From a bacterium (GTDB taxonomy: Bacteria > Patescibacteriota > Minisyncoccia > Phycocordibacterales > UBA2163): a stretch of 14,620 bases of DNA. The notes below the pieces were generated by a model. It was not told where the DNA came from and made no database searches. It saw only the letters and a program-made list of their open reading frames with translations. The first letter of the stretch is position 1; every line of letters starts with the position of its first letter. A program made the translations under genes and the position numbers. The stretch covers positions 1 to 14,620 of the forward strand of contig JABGQE010000008.1 in the NCBI GenBank assembly GCA_018648925.1, in the 5' to 3' direction. Below are positions 1 to 7,154 of this stretch, piece by piece.

Positions 1-1
1 T

Positions 2-67
2 ACCGAGTATACTAGTCTCTACGTGTTAATGGAGAGAATCAACTTAATAGACGAGTCGGGGAGATAA
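2..67 (+). CDS. 3' end of an unidentified protein-coding gene (partial)
   Basis: Reading from base 2 gives 21 sense codons followed by TAA at 65-67. The visible peptide reads TEYTSLYVLMERINLIDESG plus a final Arg. The other two forward frames stop within the first 30 bases, and a rho-independent terminator begins 28 nt after this stop, as expected for the end of a gene. I do not recognise the protein. The call rests only on the open frame and the terminator, so it could also be untranslated sequence. It matters because it makes a 16S rRNA gene immediately upstream of the 23S unlikely. Confidence 0.4.
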   Translation, partial: TEYTSLYVLMERINLIDESGR

Positions 68-94
68 TCCAACATTTTTTAGTTGTGTTATTTT

Positions 95-118
95 ACCGCT
101 AAGCTAAGCGGTTTTTTT
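95..118 (+). terminator. Rho-independent terminator
   Basis: The arms ACCGCT (95-100) and AGCGGT (107-112) form a 6-bp stem with a 6-nt loop, followed by a run of seven T. It closes the upstream transcription unit and separates it from the rRNA unit. Its ACCGC/GCGGT base is shared with the two later terminators in the window. Confidence 0.75.
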
Positions 119-136
119 AATCTCAGCACGTGACCT

Positions 137-165
137 TTGACATTTTAAATAAGTCTACATATCTG
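137..165 (+). promoter_or_regulatory. Candidate promoter of the 23S-5S unit
   Basis: A perfect -35 hexamer TTGACA (137-142) is followed after 17 nt by TATCTG (160-165), a weak -10. It lies just downstream of a terminator and about 190 nt upstream of 23S, where the promoter of a self-standing rRNA unit is expected. The weak -10 and its overlap with the first leader hairpin lower the confidence. Confidence 0.45.
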
Positions 166-320
166 ATTAGAGAACCAGATGTGTAGACCGAGCAAGCGTG
201 GCACTTTTCCCCTTAAGGAAAACGTGTCACAAGACAAAACGCTCATTGATTAGTATGTCAATGAGACGAACACAAGAAAATACTATTTCACAGGCATATT
301 CTAGACAGTATGTCTGTGAA
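154..320 (+). other. 23S rRNA leader: four successive hairpins
   Basis: Four stem-loops follow one another in the 5' leader. The arms are 154-165/176-187 (12 bp, one G-U), 198-210/217-230 (13 bp, with a one-base bulge at 223 and a G-U), 242-249/258-265 (8 bp), and 287-298/309-320 (12 bp, one G-U). Departures from perfect pairing are mostly G-U wobbles, which points to RNA structure being maintained. The likely role is rRNA leader folding, RNase processing or antitermination; none of these can be told apart from sequence. No ORF or tRNA is visible here. Confidence 0.65.
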
Positions 321-337
321 GCCCGCCGTAGGCGGGC
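321..337 (+). repeat. GC-rich palindrome abutting the 23S processing stem
   Basis: GCCCGCC-GTA-GGCGGGC forms a 7-bp all-GC hairpin with a 3-nt loop in otherwise AT-rich DNA. It sits immediately before the long 23S processing stem. There is no directly following T-run, so it is probably not a terminator. It may be a dispersed GC-rich palindromic element; that needs copies elsewhere in the genome to confirm. Confidence 0.6.
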
Positions 338-363
338 AAGCGGTTTTTAGATTTCCTAATAAG
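338..363 (+). other. 5' arm of the 23S processing stem
   Basis: Bases 338-363 pair with 3781-3806 over 26 positions, with one mismatch (345/3799) and two G-U wobbles. The inner 15 bp (349-363 with 3781-3795) are perfect. This is the classic double-stranded stalk that brings 23S ends together for RNase III-type cleavage. The inner 8 bp become helix 1 of mature 23S. Confidence 0.8.
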
Positions 364-584
364 AAATCTAAGGGCGTACGGTGGATGCCTAGACTAAAAG
401 AAGCGATGAAGGGCGTGGCGTGTCTGCGATAAGCTTCGGGGAGGTGACTAGCAACCTTTGATCCGGAGATTTCCGAATGGGGAAACCCTCTGTCTTTGAC
501 AGAATTTATTTAAATAATTAGATAAAAGCATACCTTGGGAAGTGAAACATCTCAGTACCAAGAGGAATAGAAAGCAATATCATA

Positions 585-629
585 GTACTCACATTGCATT
601 ACATATTTTATGCAGTGCGGTGTGAGTAC
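585..629 (+). other. Hairpin expansion in 23S domain I
   Basis: GTACTCACA (585-593) is complementary to TGTGAGTAC (621-629), and inside it CATTGCAT (592-599) pairs with ATGCAGTG (610-617) with one G-U. E. coli has only a few bases here, between the segments matching AAAGAAATCAACC and GATTCCC. It is an added stem-loop of about 45 nt with no coding potential. Confidence 0.75.
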
Positions 630-904
630 TTGCGATTCCCTAAGTAGCGGCGAGCGAAAAGGGAGAAGCCCAAACCTCACACTTCGGTGTGGGGGGTTGT
701 AAGGTAACAGTGTCGTATTTATATGAGAGGAGTCAAAAAATGTTTTGTTAATTGAATCTGCTGGGAAGCAGAGCCCCAGAGGGTTATAGTCCCGTAAATG
801 AAAACAAAACATCTCTTTTACTGTTATTCTTGAGTAGCCCAAGACACGAATAGCTTGGGTGAATCTGCCGGAACTAACCGGTAAGGCTAAATATTCTTTT
901 AGAT

Positions 905-940
<36 letters not shown>

Positions 941-1629
941 ATACCCCGGTGAGGGGAGTGAAATAGATCTGAAACCGTATGTCTACAAGGAGTCGAAGTG
1001 GTGTTTACACCACGACGGCGTTCCTATTGAAGAATGAGCCAACGAGTTCATATATACTGCTCGGCTAACTGCGTAAAATGCAGGCAGCCATAGGGAAACC
1101 GAGTGTTAATAGCGCGACTTTGTAGTATGTATGAGACCCGAAGCTAGGTGAGCTTGCCATGGACAGGGTGAACTTCGACGAAAGTCTAAGGGAGGCCCGA
1201 ACCGGTTGGTCGTACAATTCCATCGGATGATCTGTGGTAAGGAGTGAAAAGCTAATCGAACCTAGTAATAGCTGGTTCTCTCCGAAATAGCTTTAGGGTT
1301 AGCGTTCGGCGTACCTTTTGGGGGTAGAGCACTGGATGGCGTAAACAGGGAGCAATCTCGTTATGCCTATCAAACTCCGAATACCAAAAGTCAATTACCG
1401 AGCAGTTAGACTGTGGGGGCTAAGCTCCACTGGTCAAAAGGGAAACAGCCCAGATCTCAAGTTAAGGTCCCAAAATTCATATTAAGTGCACTTAAGGATG
1501 TGAGATTTCTCAGACAATGAGGATGTTGGCTTAGAAGCAGCCACCATTTAAAGATAGCGTAACAGCTCACTCATTCAGAGATTTTGCGCCGCAGATAATC
1601 GGGGCTAAATATGATACCGAAACTGAGGG

Positions 1630-1685
1630 CTTGATTATATCTCATTACACTCGATGTATGTCGAAGGTAGTGAGATGTAATTGAG
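1630..1685 (+). other. Expanded helix 45 in 23S rRNA
   Basis: Bases 1630-1647 pair with 1668-1685 over 18 positions, four of them G-U wobbles. The loop holds an inner TCGA/TCGA stem. E. coli H45 is a short hairpin of roughly two dozen nucleotides at this point. H45 is a known site for intervening sequences excised by RNase III in other bacteria. Whether this arm is cut out is not visible. Confidence 0.65.
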
Positions 1686-2348
1686 CGGTAGGAGAGCATT
1701 CCATTCTGCTATGAAGCCAAAGGGGTAACCCATGGTGGAGCGTATGGAAGTGAGAATGTTGGCACAAGTAACCGCAATACCAGTGAGAACCTGGTACGCC
1801 GAAAAATCAAGGTTTCCTTGGCGATGCTAATCAGCCAAGGGTTAGTCGGGCCTAAGTGGATGGTGAAAACCGAACACGATGGACACAGGGTTAATATTCC
1901 CTGACTTTGTTTTTATGCGATGGGGGGACGGAGTGTAGTATGTCAAGCGTATTATTGGATTTACGTTCGTGGTGTAAGGATGTTTCTTTGGTAAATCCGG
2001 GAGACACAAGTCCAAGCACAGCGAAAATCTTGAGGCTTCGGCCGATAGAAATTTGACAAAGCACGCTTCCAAGAAAAGCCTCTAAGCACAATAAAAACAA
2101 AACCGTACCGTAAACCGACACAGGTGATTGGGTCGAGAAGACCTAGGCGAACGAGTGAGTGTTCCTCAAGGAACTCGGCAAAACAGCGACCGTAACTTCG
2201 GGATAAGGTCTGCCCTTTTTCGTAAGATTAAGGGCCGCAGCGAAAGTTTTCCGGGCAACTGTTTATCAAAAACACAGCTCCCTGCGAACTCGTAAGAGGA
2301 TGTATAGGGGGTGACGCCTGACCAATGCTAGAAGGTTAAGTATGGGGG

Positions 2349-2480
2349 GTGCGCATCATATTGCATATGATATGAGTGTAGATATACAGTATATATATGA
2401 GTATTTAACAATGAAATGATTTGTTTATGCTTATACTACTGTGTATTTGTATTATGTATCGTAATCAATATGATGCGTGC
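2349..2480 (+). other. 132-nt AU-rich insertion in helix 68 of 23S rRNA
   Basis: The E. coli H68 tip is a short hairpin between the segments matching GGTTAATTGATGGGG and GCCCCGGTAAACGGCGGCC. Here the tip is replaced by 132 nt. The outer arms 2349-2362 and 2467-2480 pair over 14 positions with two G-U. An inner segment near 2382-2397 is roughly complementary to the segment around 2433-2450, so the whole insert probably folds as one long rod. It has no group I core motifs and no ORF, so it reads as an expansion or intervening sequence rather than an intron. Confidence 0.75.
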
Positions 2481-2498
2481 TGGACTATATAAGCCCTA

Positions 2499-2539
<41 letters not shown>

Positions 2540-3196
2540 TTTCCTTGTCTGGTAAGTTCAGACGTGCACGAATGGCGTAATGACCTGGAAACTGTCTCGA
2601 GGAACAGCTCGGTGAAAATGCAATGCCGGTGAAGACGCCGGTTACCTGCAGCTAGACGAAAAGACCCCAGGAGCTTTACTGTAGCTTCGTATTGGGGCTG
2701 TGATTTAACTACGTAGCATAGGTGGGAGACTTTGAAGCGATCCTTTCGGGGATTGTGGAGTCGCCAGTGAAATACCACTTTTTTGAATTGCAGTTCCTAA
2801 CCACAGCGGCAAAAACGATGTGGGACAGTGCGTGGCAGGCAGTTTTAGTGGGGCGCTATCCTCCTAAAAAGTAACGGAGGAGTTTATTAAGGTCAACTAG
2901 GCGCGAAAGGAAACCGTGCCGATAGTGTAATGGCACAAGTTGGCTTAACTGCGACTCGTACATGAGAAGCAGATGCGAAAGCAGAACATAGTGAACCGAT
3001 GGTCCGCTTTAGATGCGGCCAGAGATTAACGGATAAAAGCTACCCTGGGGATAACAGGCTGGTTCCGCCTAAGCGTTCATAGCGACGGCGGAGTTCGGCA
3101 CCTCGATGTCGGCTCAACTTATCCTGGTGCTGGAGAAGGTGCCAAGGGTTTGGCTGTTCGCCAATTAAAAAGTTACGCGAGCTGGGTTCAGACCGT

Positions 3197-3500
3197 TCAG
3201 GAGTGAATTTAAATTTATTTAGATTAACTTTTGAACCAATCTGAATCAATATACAATCGATTTTAGTTATCTTCTTTTCGTTTAAGGAAGAAAATATAAA
3301 TTTTAAAGAATTTAAACCAATCAAATCACGGCGGTCATGAGGAGCGATCCTCATAGCTAAAGTTGACTTATATCGGTAGAACCCTTTTGGGCAATACCGA
3401 GGGAAGTGCATTTATGCACCCCCGTAGAGACTAAACGTCAACCTCCCTCGCAAGAGGGATGAAATTATAGTCCGTGCTATTGGTAACAGTAGATAACATG
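3197..3500 (+). other. Group I self-splicing intron in 23S rRNA (L2593 site), no ORF
   Basis: The 5' exon ends GACCGT (3191-3196) and the 3' exon resumes with CGTGAGACAG (3501), so the site corresponds to E. coli 2593/2594. P1: GACCGU pairs with the guide GCGGTC (3331-3336), giving the U-G pair at the splice site. P10: TCACG (3326-3330) pairs with CGTGA of the 3' exon. P2 is 3337-3343/3348-3354 with a GCGA loop. P3 is GTTGAC (3362-3367) with GTCAAC (3437-3442). P4-P6 hold small hairpins at 3374-3399 and 3406-3419. P7 is GACTA (3429-3433) with TAGTC (3468-3472). P8 is 3444-3449/3454-3459 with a GCAA loop. P9 is 3477-3482/3487-3492 with a GTAA loop. The terminal omega-G is 3500. All core parts are present, so it is probably active. 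The loop of P1 (3197-3330) is an AT-rich extension without an ORF. Confidence 0.93.
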
Positions 3501-3780
3501 CGTGAGACAGGTTGGTCTCCTATCTGCTGCAGGCGCCGATTTTTGAGAAGATCTCTCTCTAGTACGAGAGGACCGAGAGGGACTGACCTCTGGTGTACCA
3601 GCTGTTCCGCCAGGAGCATCGCTGGGTAGCTATGTCGGGAATGGATAACCACTGAAAGCATCTAAGTGGGAAGCCAACTTCAAGATTAGAAATCATAGAT
3701 CCCTAGGAGATGACTAGGTTGATAGGCCTTAAGTGTAAGTGCAGTAATGCATTCAGCTGAGAGGTACTAATTCATCGTCT

Positions 3781-3806
3781 CTTATTAGGAAATCTGAACA
3801 TCGCTT
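3781..3806 (+). other. 3' arm of the 23S processing stem
   Basis: Pairs with 338-363 (see the 5' arm). Cleavage in this duplex would release pre-23S and leave a spacer of about 65 nt before the 5S stem. The spacer contains no tRNA. Confidence 0.8.
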
Positions 3807-3872
3807 TTAGTATTAGTGTTCACTTGTTTTTGCTCGGTTAGATTTATTTAAAAGTCAAAATATTCAATGTTT

Positions 3873-3985
3873 TGTTCTGGTGATTTGACGCAGTGGTTCC
3901 ACCTGTTCTCATTCCGAACACAGAAGTTAAGCACCGTAGTGCCGATGATACTCTTTTATGGGGAAAGTAGGTAGTCGCCGGAACA
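3873..3985 (+). rRNA. rrf: 5S ribosomal RNA
   Basis: The terminal helix is TGTTCTGGTG (3873-3882) with CGCCGGAACA (3976-3985), 10 bp including two G-U pairs. Conserved internal blocks are present: the loop A/helix II segment TGGTTCCACCTG, CCGAACACAGAAGTTAAGC in loop C/helix III, and CCGATGATACT plus GGGAAAGTAGGTAGTCGCC on the 3' side. The length of 113 nt is slightly below the usual 115-120. Outside the gene, 3861-3872 and 3986-3997 extend the terminal helix to 22 pairs, which is the precursor processing stem. It lies about 80 nt after 23S and is cotranscribed with it. Confidence 0.96.
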
Positions 3986-3996
3986 AAGTATTGAAT

Positions 3997-4039
3997 AAAA
4001 ACCGCCCAGTTTTACCTTTGGTAAAACTGGGCGGTTTTA
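3997..4039 (+). terminator. Terminator of the 23S-5S unit
   Basis: ACCGCCCAGTTTTACC (4001-4016) and its perfect complement (4020-4035) form a 16-bp stem with a TTT loop. A-tract pairing with the trailing TTT extends it. The stem is unusually strong and has A's before and T's after, so it could work in both directions. It ends only about 16 nt before the next start codon. Confidence 0.92.
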
Positions 4040-4042
4040 TGT

Positions 4043-4048
4043 TAAACT
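4043..4048 (+). promoter_or_regulatory. -10-like element just before the 4055 gene
   Basis: TAAACT lies 6 nt before the ATG at 4055, with no Shine-Dalgarno sequence and only about 16 nt available after the rRNA terminator. This would place the transcription start at or next to the start codon, giving a leaderless mRNA. It is the weakest match of the series in this window. Confidence 0.4.
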
Positions 4049-4054
4049 ATATTT

Positions 4055-4813
4055 ATGTCATGGGCATCTAAAAGAAGGTCAAAATACATCGCAATCGTAG
4101 TGGTTATAGCGCTTATTATAATAGTGCCTATAATGTTTTCTATTTTTAATAAAAAACCAACATGTACAGATGGCAAACAAAACGGCGGTGAGCGGGGTAT
4201 TGATTGTGGTGGAATATGTCCAGAGTTATGTGTATCACAAATCTCAGATCCAGTGGTTATCTGGAGCAGATCTTTCAAGGTGGTAGACGGCGTTTATAAT
4301 TCTGTAGCATATATAGAAAACCCAAACTTTAATGCAAGTATAGAAAAAATTTCTTATATATTCAAACTCTTCGATGAAGAGAATATCCTAATAGCAGAAC
4401 GTAAAGGCTCTACATTTATCTCTCCGAACAACGTATCACCAATATTTGAAAGTACAATACAAACAGGGCAAAGAGTTCCTGTAAGAACATTCTTTGAATT
4501 TAGCAAAACGCCTATCTGGACGCAATCTACAGACAAAAACGAACCTCTGTCTATAAGCAATACAACTCTTTCAAGAAAAGACTCTTCTCCAAGAATTGAT
4601 ACTGTCCTGTCAAATACTTCGATACTTGACTCTAGGAATATTGAAATAGTGGCAATAGTATTTGATACAAAAGACAATGCGATAGGAGTATCCAGTACAT
4701 TTGTTGAATTATTACCAAACAGATCGTCAAAGAATCTTGTATTTACGTGGCCTGAAGCGTTTAGATCTAGTGTCTCACGCATAGAGATCATACCTCGTAT
4801 ACCACTCAAATAA
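4055..4813 (+). CDS. Membrane-anchored extracytoplasmic protein with a Cys-rich DGxxNGxExGIDCGG motif
   Basis: The product has 252 residues. A basic N-terminus (SKRRSK) and a single hydrophobic segment (about 11-31) make a signal anchor, so most of the chain should lie outside the membrane. Directly after it, residues 37-59 hold C-TDGKQNGGERGID-C-GG-I-C-PEL-C. This type of four-Cys DGxxNGxExGxDCGG sequence occurs in surface proteins of several bacteria and probably forms disulfides or a small Ca-binding-like loop. The remainder (about 65-252) alternates short beta-type segments, with YNSVAYIENPN resembling beta-sandwich domains; this is inference. The gene ends 1 nt before rodA, so the two are translated from one message and the protein may work with the cell-wall elongation machinery. 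No known family name could be assigned. ATG 4055 is used because it follows the -10-like element and keeps the full anchor. Confidence 0.85.
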   Translation: MSWASKRRSKYIAIVVVIALIIIVPIMFSIFNKKPTCTDGKQNGGERGIDCGGICPELCVSQISDPVVIWSRSFKVVDGVYNSVAYIENPNFNASIEKISYIFKLFDEENILIAERKGSTFISPNNVSPIFESTIQTGQRVPVRTFFEFSKTPIWTQSTDKNEPLSISNTTLSRKDSSPRIDTVLSNTSILDSRNIEIVAIVFDTKDNAIGVSSTFVELLPNRSSKNLVFTWPEAFRSSVSRIEIIPRIPLK

Positions 4814-4814
4814 T

Positions 4815-5957
4815 ATGGACTATCTACAAGACTCCATTAGAAAGATATCCAGCAGAATTGACTGGATATTATTTTCAGCAAGCTTACTTCTGGTTGGCGC
4901 TGGACTTGTGACTATGAACTCTTTTGTCGCAAGTCAGAATTATTTTTTTGAGAAACAAATAATCTGGGTAGTACTAAGTGTGGTAGTATTTTTCGTTTTA
5001 AGTTTTATTGACTTCAGGTTTTTGAGACGTACTAGTGTGATAGTAGCTCTTTTTATAATATCCGCATTAGTACTAGTCCTTATATTTTTCTTGGGTAATT
5101 TTGTATTAGGGGCACAAAGCAGATTTGATTTTGGATTATTTTCTATTCAACCATCGGACCCTATAAAGCTTGTAGTAATTCTTCTGCTTGCAAAGTATTT
5201 CTCACGTAGGCACGTTGAGATAGCAAATGTAAAACACATTTTGGTTTCAGGTTTTTATACTTTTGTACTCTTTTTGCTTGTATTCTTACAACCAGACTTT
5301 GGTTCGGCTATTATCATAGCGTTTATATGGTTTGGTATGGTACTTGTGTCAGGGATTTCTAAAAAGCACCTTCTCGCTGTGTTTATGGTGGGGGTTATAG
5401 CTTTTGGCGGACTTTGGGGTTATGCATTTGAGGATTATCAAAAGCAACGCATACTTACATTTATTCACCCACTCACTGACCTGCAGGGCACAGGGTATAA
5501 TGCGTATCAGTCAACCATCGCTGTGGGTTCAGGGCAGGTGTTCGGGAAGGGGATAGGATATGGAACACAAAGTAAGTTGCAGTTCTTGCCAGAGTATGAG
5601 ACCGACTTTATATTTGCTGCATTTGCAGAAGAATGGGGTTTTGTAGGTGTTGTTATTGTTCTTCTTTTATACTTTGTGGTGATATGGAGGATTATTAGAA
5701 ACGCTATACACGGTGCAACTAATTTTGAAATACTATTTGGTGCTGGACTTGCAATACTTTTTATAAGCCATTTTATTGTTCACGTCGGTATGAATATCGG
5801 GCTACTGCCTGTGACAGGGACGACCATACCGTTCTTAAGCTATGGCGGGTCACACTTACTTACAGAATTTGTAGGACTTGGAATACTTATGGGTATGCGT
5901 CGCTACTCTCGTGGCACACATAAAGACGATACTAAAAAGGAGTTCTTGGGGGTTTAA
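4815..5957 (+). CDS. rodA: Peptidoglycan glycosyltransferase RodA (SEDS family)
   Basis: The 380-residue polytopic protein has about ten hydrophobic segments. SEDS proteins polymerise lipid II into glycan strands in the membrane, with a class B PBP as partner. RodA rather than FtsW is suggested by GTGYNAYQSTIAVGSG (225-240), FGKGIGYGTQSKLQFLPE (243-260) and NIGLLPVTGTTIPFLSYGG near the C-terminus. The essential SEDS aspartate is seen as D264 in ETDFIF, close to the position of E. coli RodA D262. The usual QPSE motif reads QPSD (112-115), and GGSS reads GGSH, both conservative oddities. It starts 1 nt after the preceding gene's stop with no clear Shine-Dalgarno sequence, so translation is probably coupled. 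Its 3' end overlaps the convergent glycosyltransferase by 4 nt, with no terminator between. Confidence 0.93.
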   Translation: MDYLQDSIRKISSRIDWILFSASLLLVGAGLVTMNSFVASQNYFFEKQIIWVVLSVVVFFVLSFIDFRFLRRTSVIVALFIISALVLVLIFFLGNFVLGAQSRFDFGLFSIQPSDPIKLVVILLLAKYFSRRHVEIANVKHILVSGFYTFVLFLLVFLQPDFGSAIIIAFIWFGMVLVSGISKKHLLAVFMVGVIAFGGLWGYAFEDYQKQRILTFIHPLTDLQGTGYNAYQSTIAVGSGQVFGKGIGYGTQSKLQFLPEYETDFIFAAFAEEWGFVGVVIVLLLYFVVIWRIIRNAIHGATNFEILFGAGLAILFISHFIVHVGMNIGLLPVTGTTIPFLSYGGSHLLTEFVGLGILMGMRRYSRGTHKDDTKKEFLGV

Positions 5958-7093
5958 TCGTAAATATCTACTGTTTCAGCCACCATTTGCTCTATTGTAA
6001 AATCTCGTGCAACTTTTTCTTTTAAGCTGTTTCCATATTCTACAGTATCGTTTTTAAAATCAATTATATCAGAAATTATGTTCTCTATATCATGAGAATT
6101 CTTTGCTCGTACTAAGCGCCCTGATTTTCTATTTTCTATTATCTCTGGTATGCCACCAACCTTTGTTGCGACTGTGGGTATGCCCGCAGAGCCAGCTTCA
6201 AGTAGTACATAAGGTAAACCTTCTTTTACGGATGTAAGTGTGAATATATCAAACGCTTTTAGTAGTTGGCGAGCTTCATCAATGTGCCCTAAAAGAAATA
6301 CATTATTTTCAAGTCCAAGTTTTTGTATAAATTGTTCAAGAGCAAAACGCTCTTCGCCTTCACTAATTATAAAGAATGAAATATTGTAGCCTTTTTTAAT
6401 AAGTCTGCTTACGGCAGTAATTACAAAGGGTAGACCCTTGTTTTTATGAAGTTCAGAGATTGTACCAATCCAGATGCTACCACTTTTTACAGGACCGGTA
6501 AGTTTTTTTATTTCATTTCTTGCTGTAGTCCTGTCTTCAAATTTAATTTCACCAATACCGTTATGAATCATTTTGATTTTTCTACTTACAAATAATTTTG
6601 GTGCACTATTAAAATCATCATTAGAAACTACTATCGTTCTATGAGAAAGAAGAACTGTAAGCCATGAAAGAAATTTAATTATATTTCTTGAGACTATCCC
6701 CCTATCTTCTTTGTAAGCCCAGCCATGTGCTGTAAATACTATTTTTTTTATTTTTGCAATCCTACATGCTAAAGCCCCAAGCCCGCCAATCTTAGAGCTA
6801 TTAAGATGAATTACGTCTGGCCTTTCTTTTTTTAAAATCTTAAGCAAATTAAAAAATACTTTCCATTCAGAGAAAATATTAATATCTCTTGCTAAATAAG
6901 GGATAGTAATAGTTCTTATGTTTTCATGTTTAAGTTTTTCATAAAGCGCGCCATTGCCACCGAGTGCTACCGATACATCGTACCCTCCTTTTGTAATGCT
7001 GGTCGCCATGTCAAAAACATACCTCTGAGCTCCGCCAAAGTTGGATTTGGTGATGATATATAAAACCTTTATTTTAGCCACTTTTCTGTTCAT
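5954..7093 (-). CDS. Glycosyltransferase family 4 (GT-B fold)
   Basis: The 379-residue protein has a GT-B layout. The N-terminal acceptor domain contains the loop NFGGAQRYVFDMA (18-30), DVIHLNSSK (93-101) and TAHGW (121-125). The C-terminal donor domain contains HKNKG (216-220) and the EX7E motif E291-GLPYVLL-E299, followed by GIPTVATKVGGIPEII. No transmembrane segment stands out, so it is likely a cytoplasmic or peripheral enzyme adding a sugar from a nucleotide donor to a lipid-linked acceptor. The neighbouring polyprenyl-phosphate sugar transferase, transcribed divergently, is the obvious source of such an acceptor. The sugar specificity cannot be read from sequence. The start at 7093 lies 7 nt after a TATAGT hexamer on the minus strand (7101-7106). 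Its stop overlaps the rodA stop region tail to tail. Confidence 0.92.
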   Translation of the reverse strand: MNRKVAKIKVLYIITKSNFGGAQRYVFDMATSITKGGYDVSVALGGNGALYEKLKHENIRTITIPYLARDINIFSEWKVFFNLLKILKKERPDVIHLNSSKIGGLGALACRIAKIKKIVFTAHGWAYKEDRGIVSRNIIKFLSWLTVLLSHRTIVVSNDDFNSAPKLFVSRKIKMIHNGIGEIKFEDRTTARNEIKKLTGPVKSGSIWIGTISELHKNKGLPFVITAVSRLIKKGYNISFFIISEGEERFALEQFIQKLGLENNVFLLGHIDEARQLLKAFDIFTLTSVKEGLPYVLLEAGSAGIPTVATKVGGIPEIIENRKSGRLVRAKNSHDIENIISDIIDFKNDTVEYGNSLKEKVARDFTIEQMVAETVDIYD

Positions 7094-7100
7094 ATTTATT

Positions 7101-7106
7101 ACTATA
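7101..7106 (-). promoter_or_regulatory. -10 element of the GT4 gene
   Basis: On the minus strand TATAGT lies 7 nt before the ATG at 7093, without a Shine-Dalgarno sequence. A second candidate TACAAT overlaps slightly upstream. The 61-bp gap to the divergent gene must hold both promoters, so they probably overlap. Confidence 0.5.
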
Positions 7107-7137
7107 TTGTAACCTATCTAAACCATAAAAAGTATTA

Positions 7138-7143
7138 TATAAT
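7138..7143 (+). promoter_or_regulatory. -10 element of the sugar transferase gene
   Basis: A consensus TATAAT lies 11 nt before the ATG at 7155. No good -35 hexamer is seen at the usual spacing. A start about 7 nt downstream of the hexamer would leave an untranslated leader of only a few bases. Confidence 0.55.
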
Positions 7144-7154
7144 GACAGACAATC

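Noticed and set aside
1..120. Possible 16S 3' end or spacer tRNA upstream of 23S
   Set aside because: No CCTCC-containing 16S tail and no cloverleaf or CCA end can be found; a coding-like end and a terminator are there instead.
321..348. GCCCGCC hairpin followed by TTTTT as a terminator before 23S
   Set aside because: Six bases (AAGCGG) separate the stem from the T-run, and the T-run is part of the 23S processing stem; a terminator here would silence the rRNA.
2349..2480. H68 insertion as a second group I or group II intron
   Set aside because: No P3/P7-like pairings or domain V-like hairpin can be drawn; the insert is a simple fold-back rod.
3040..3411. Minus-strand frame overlapping the intron as a possible homing endonuclease
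   Set aside because: It has no LAGLIDADG, HNH or GIY-YIG motif and runs into exon rRNA sequence; the intron appears ORF-less.
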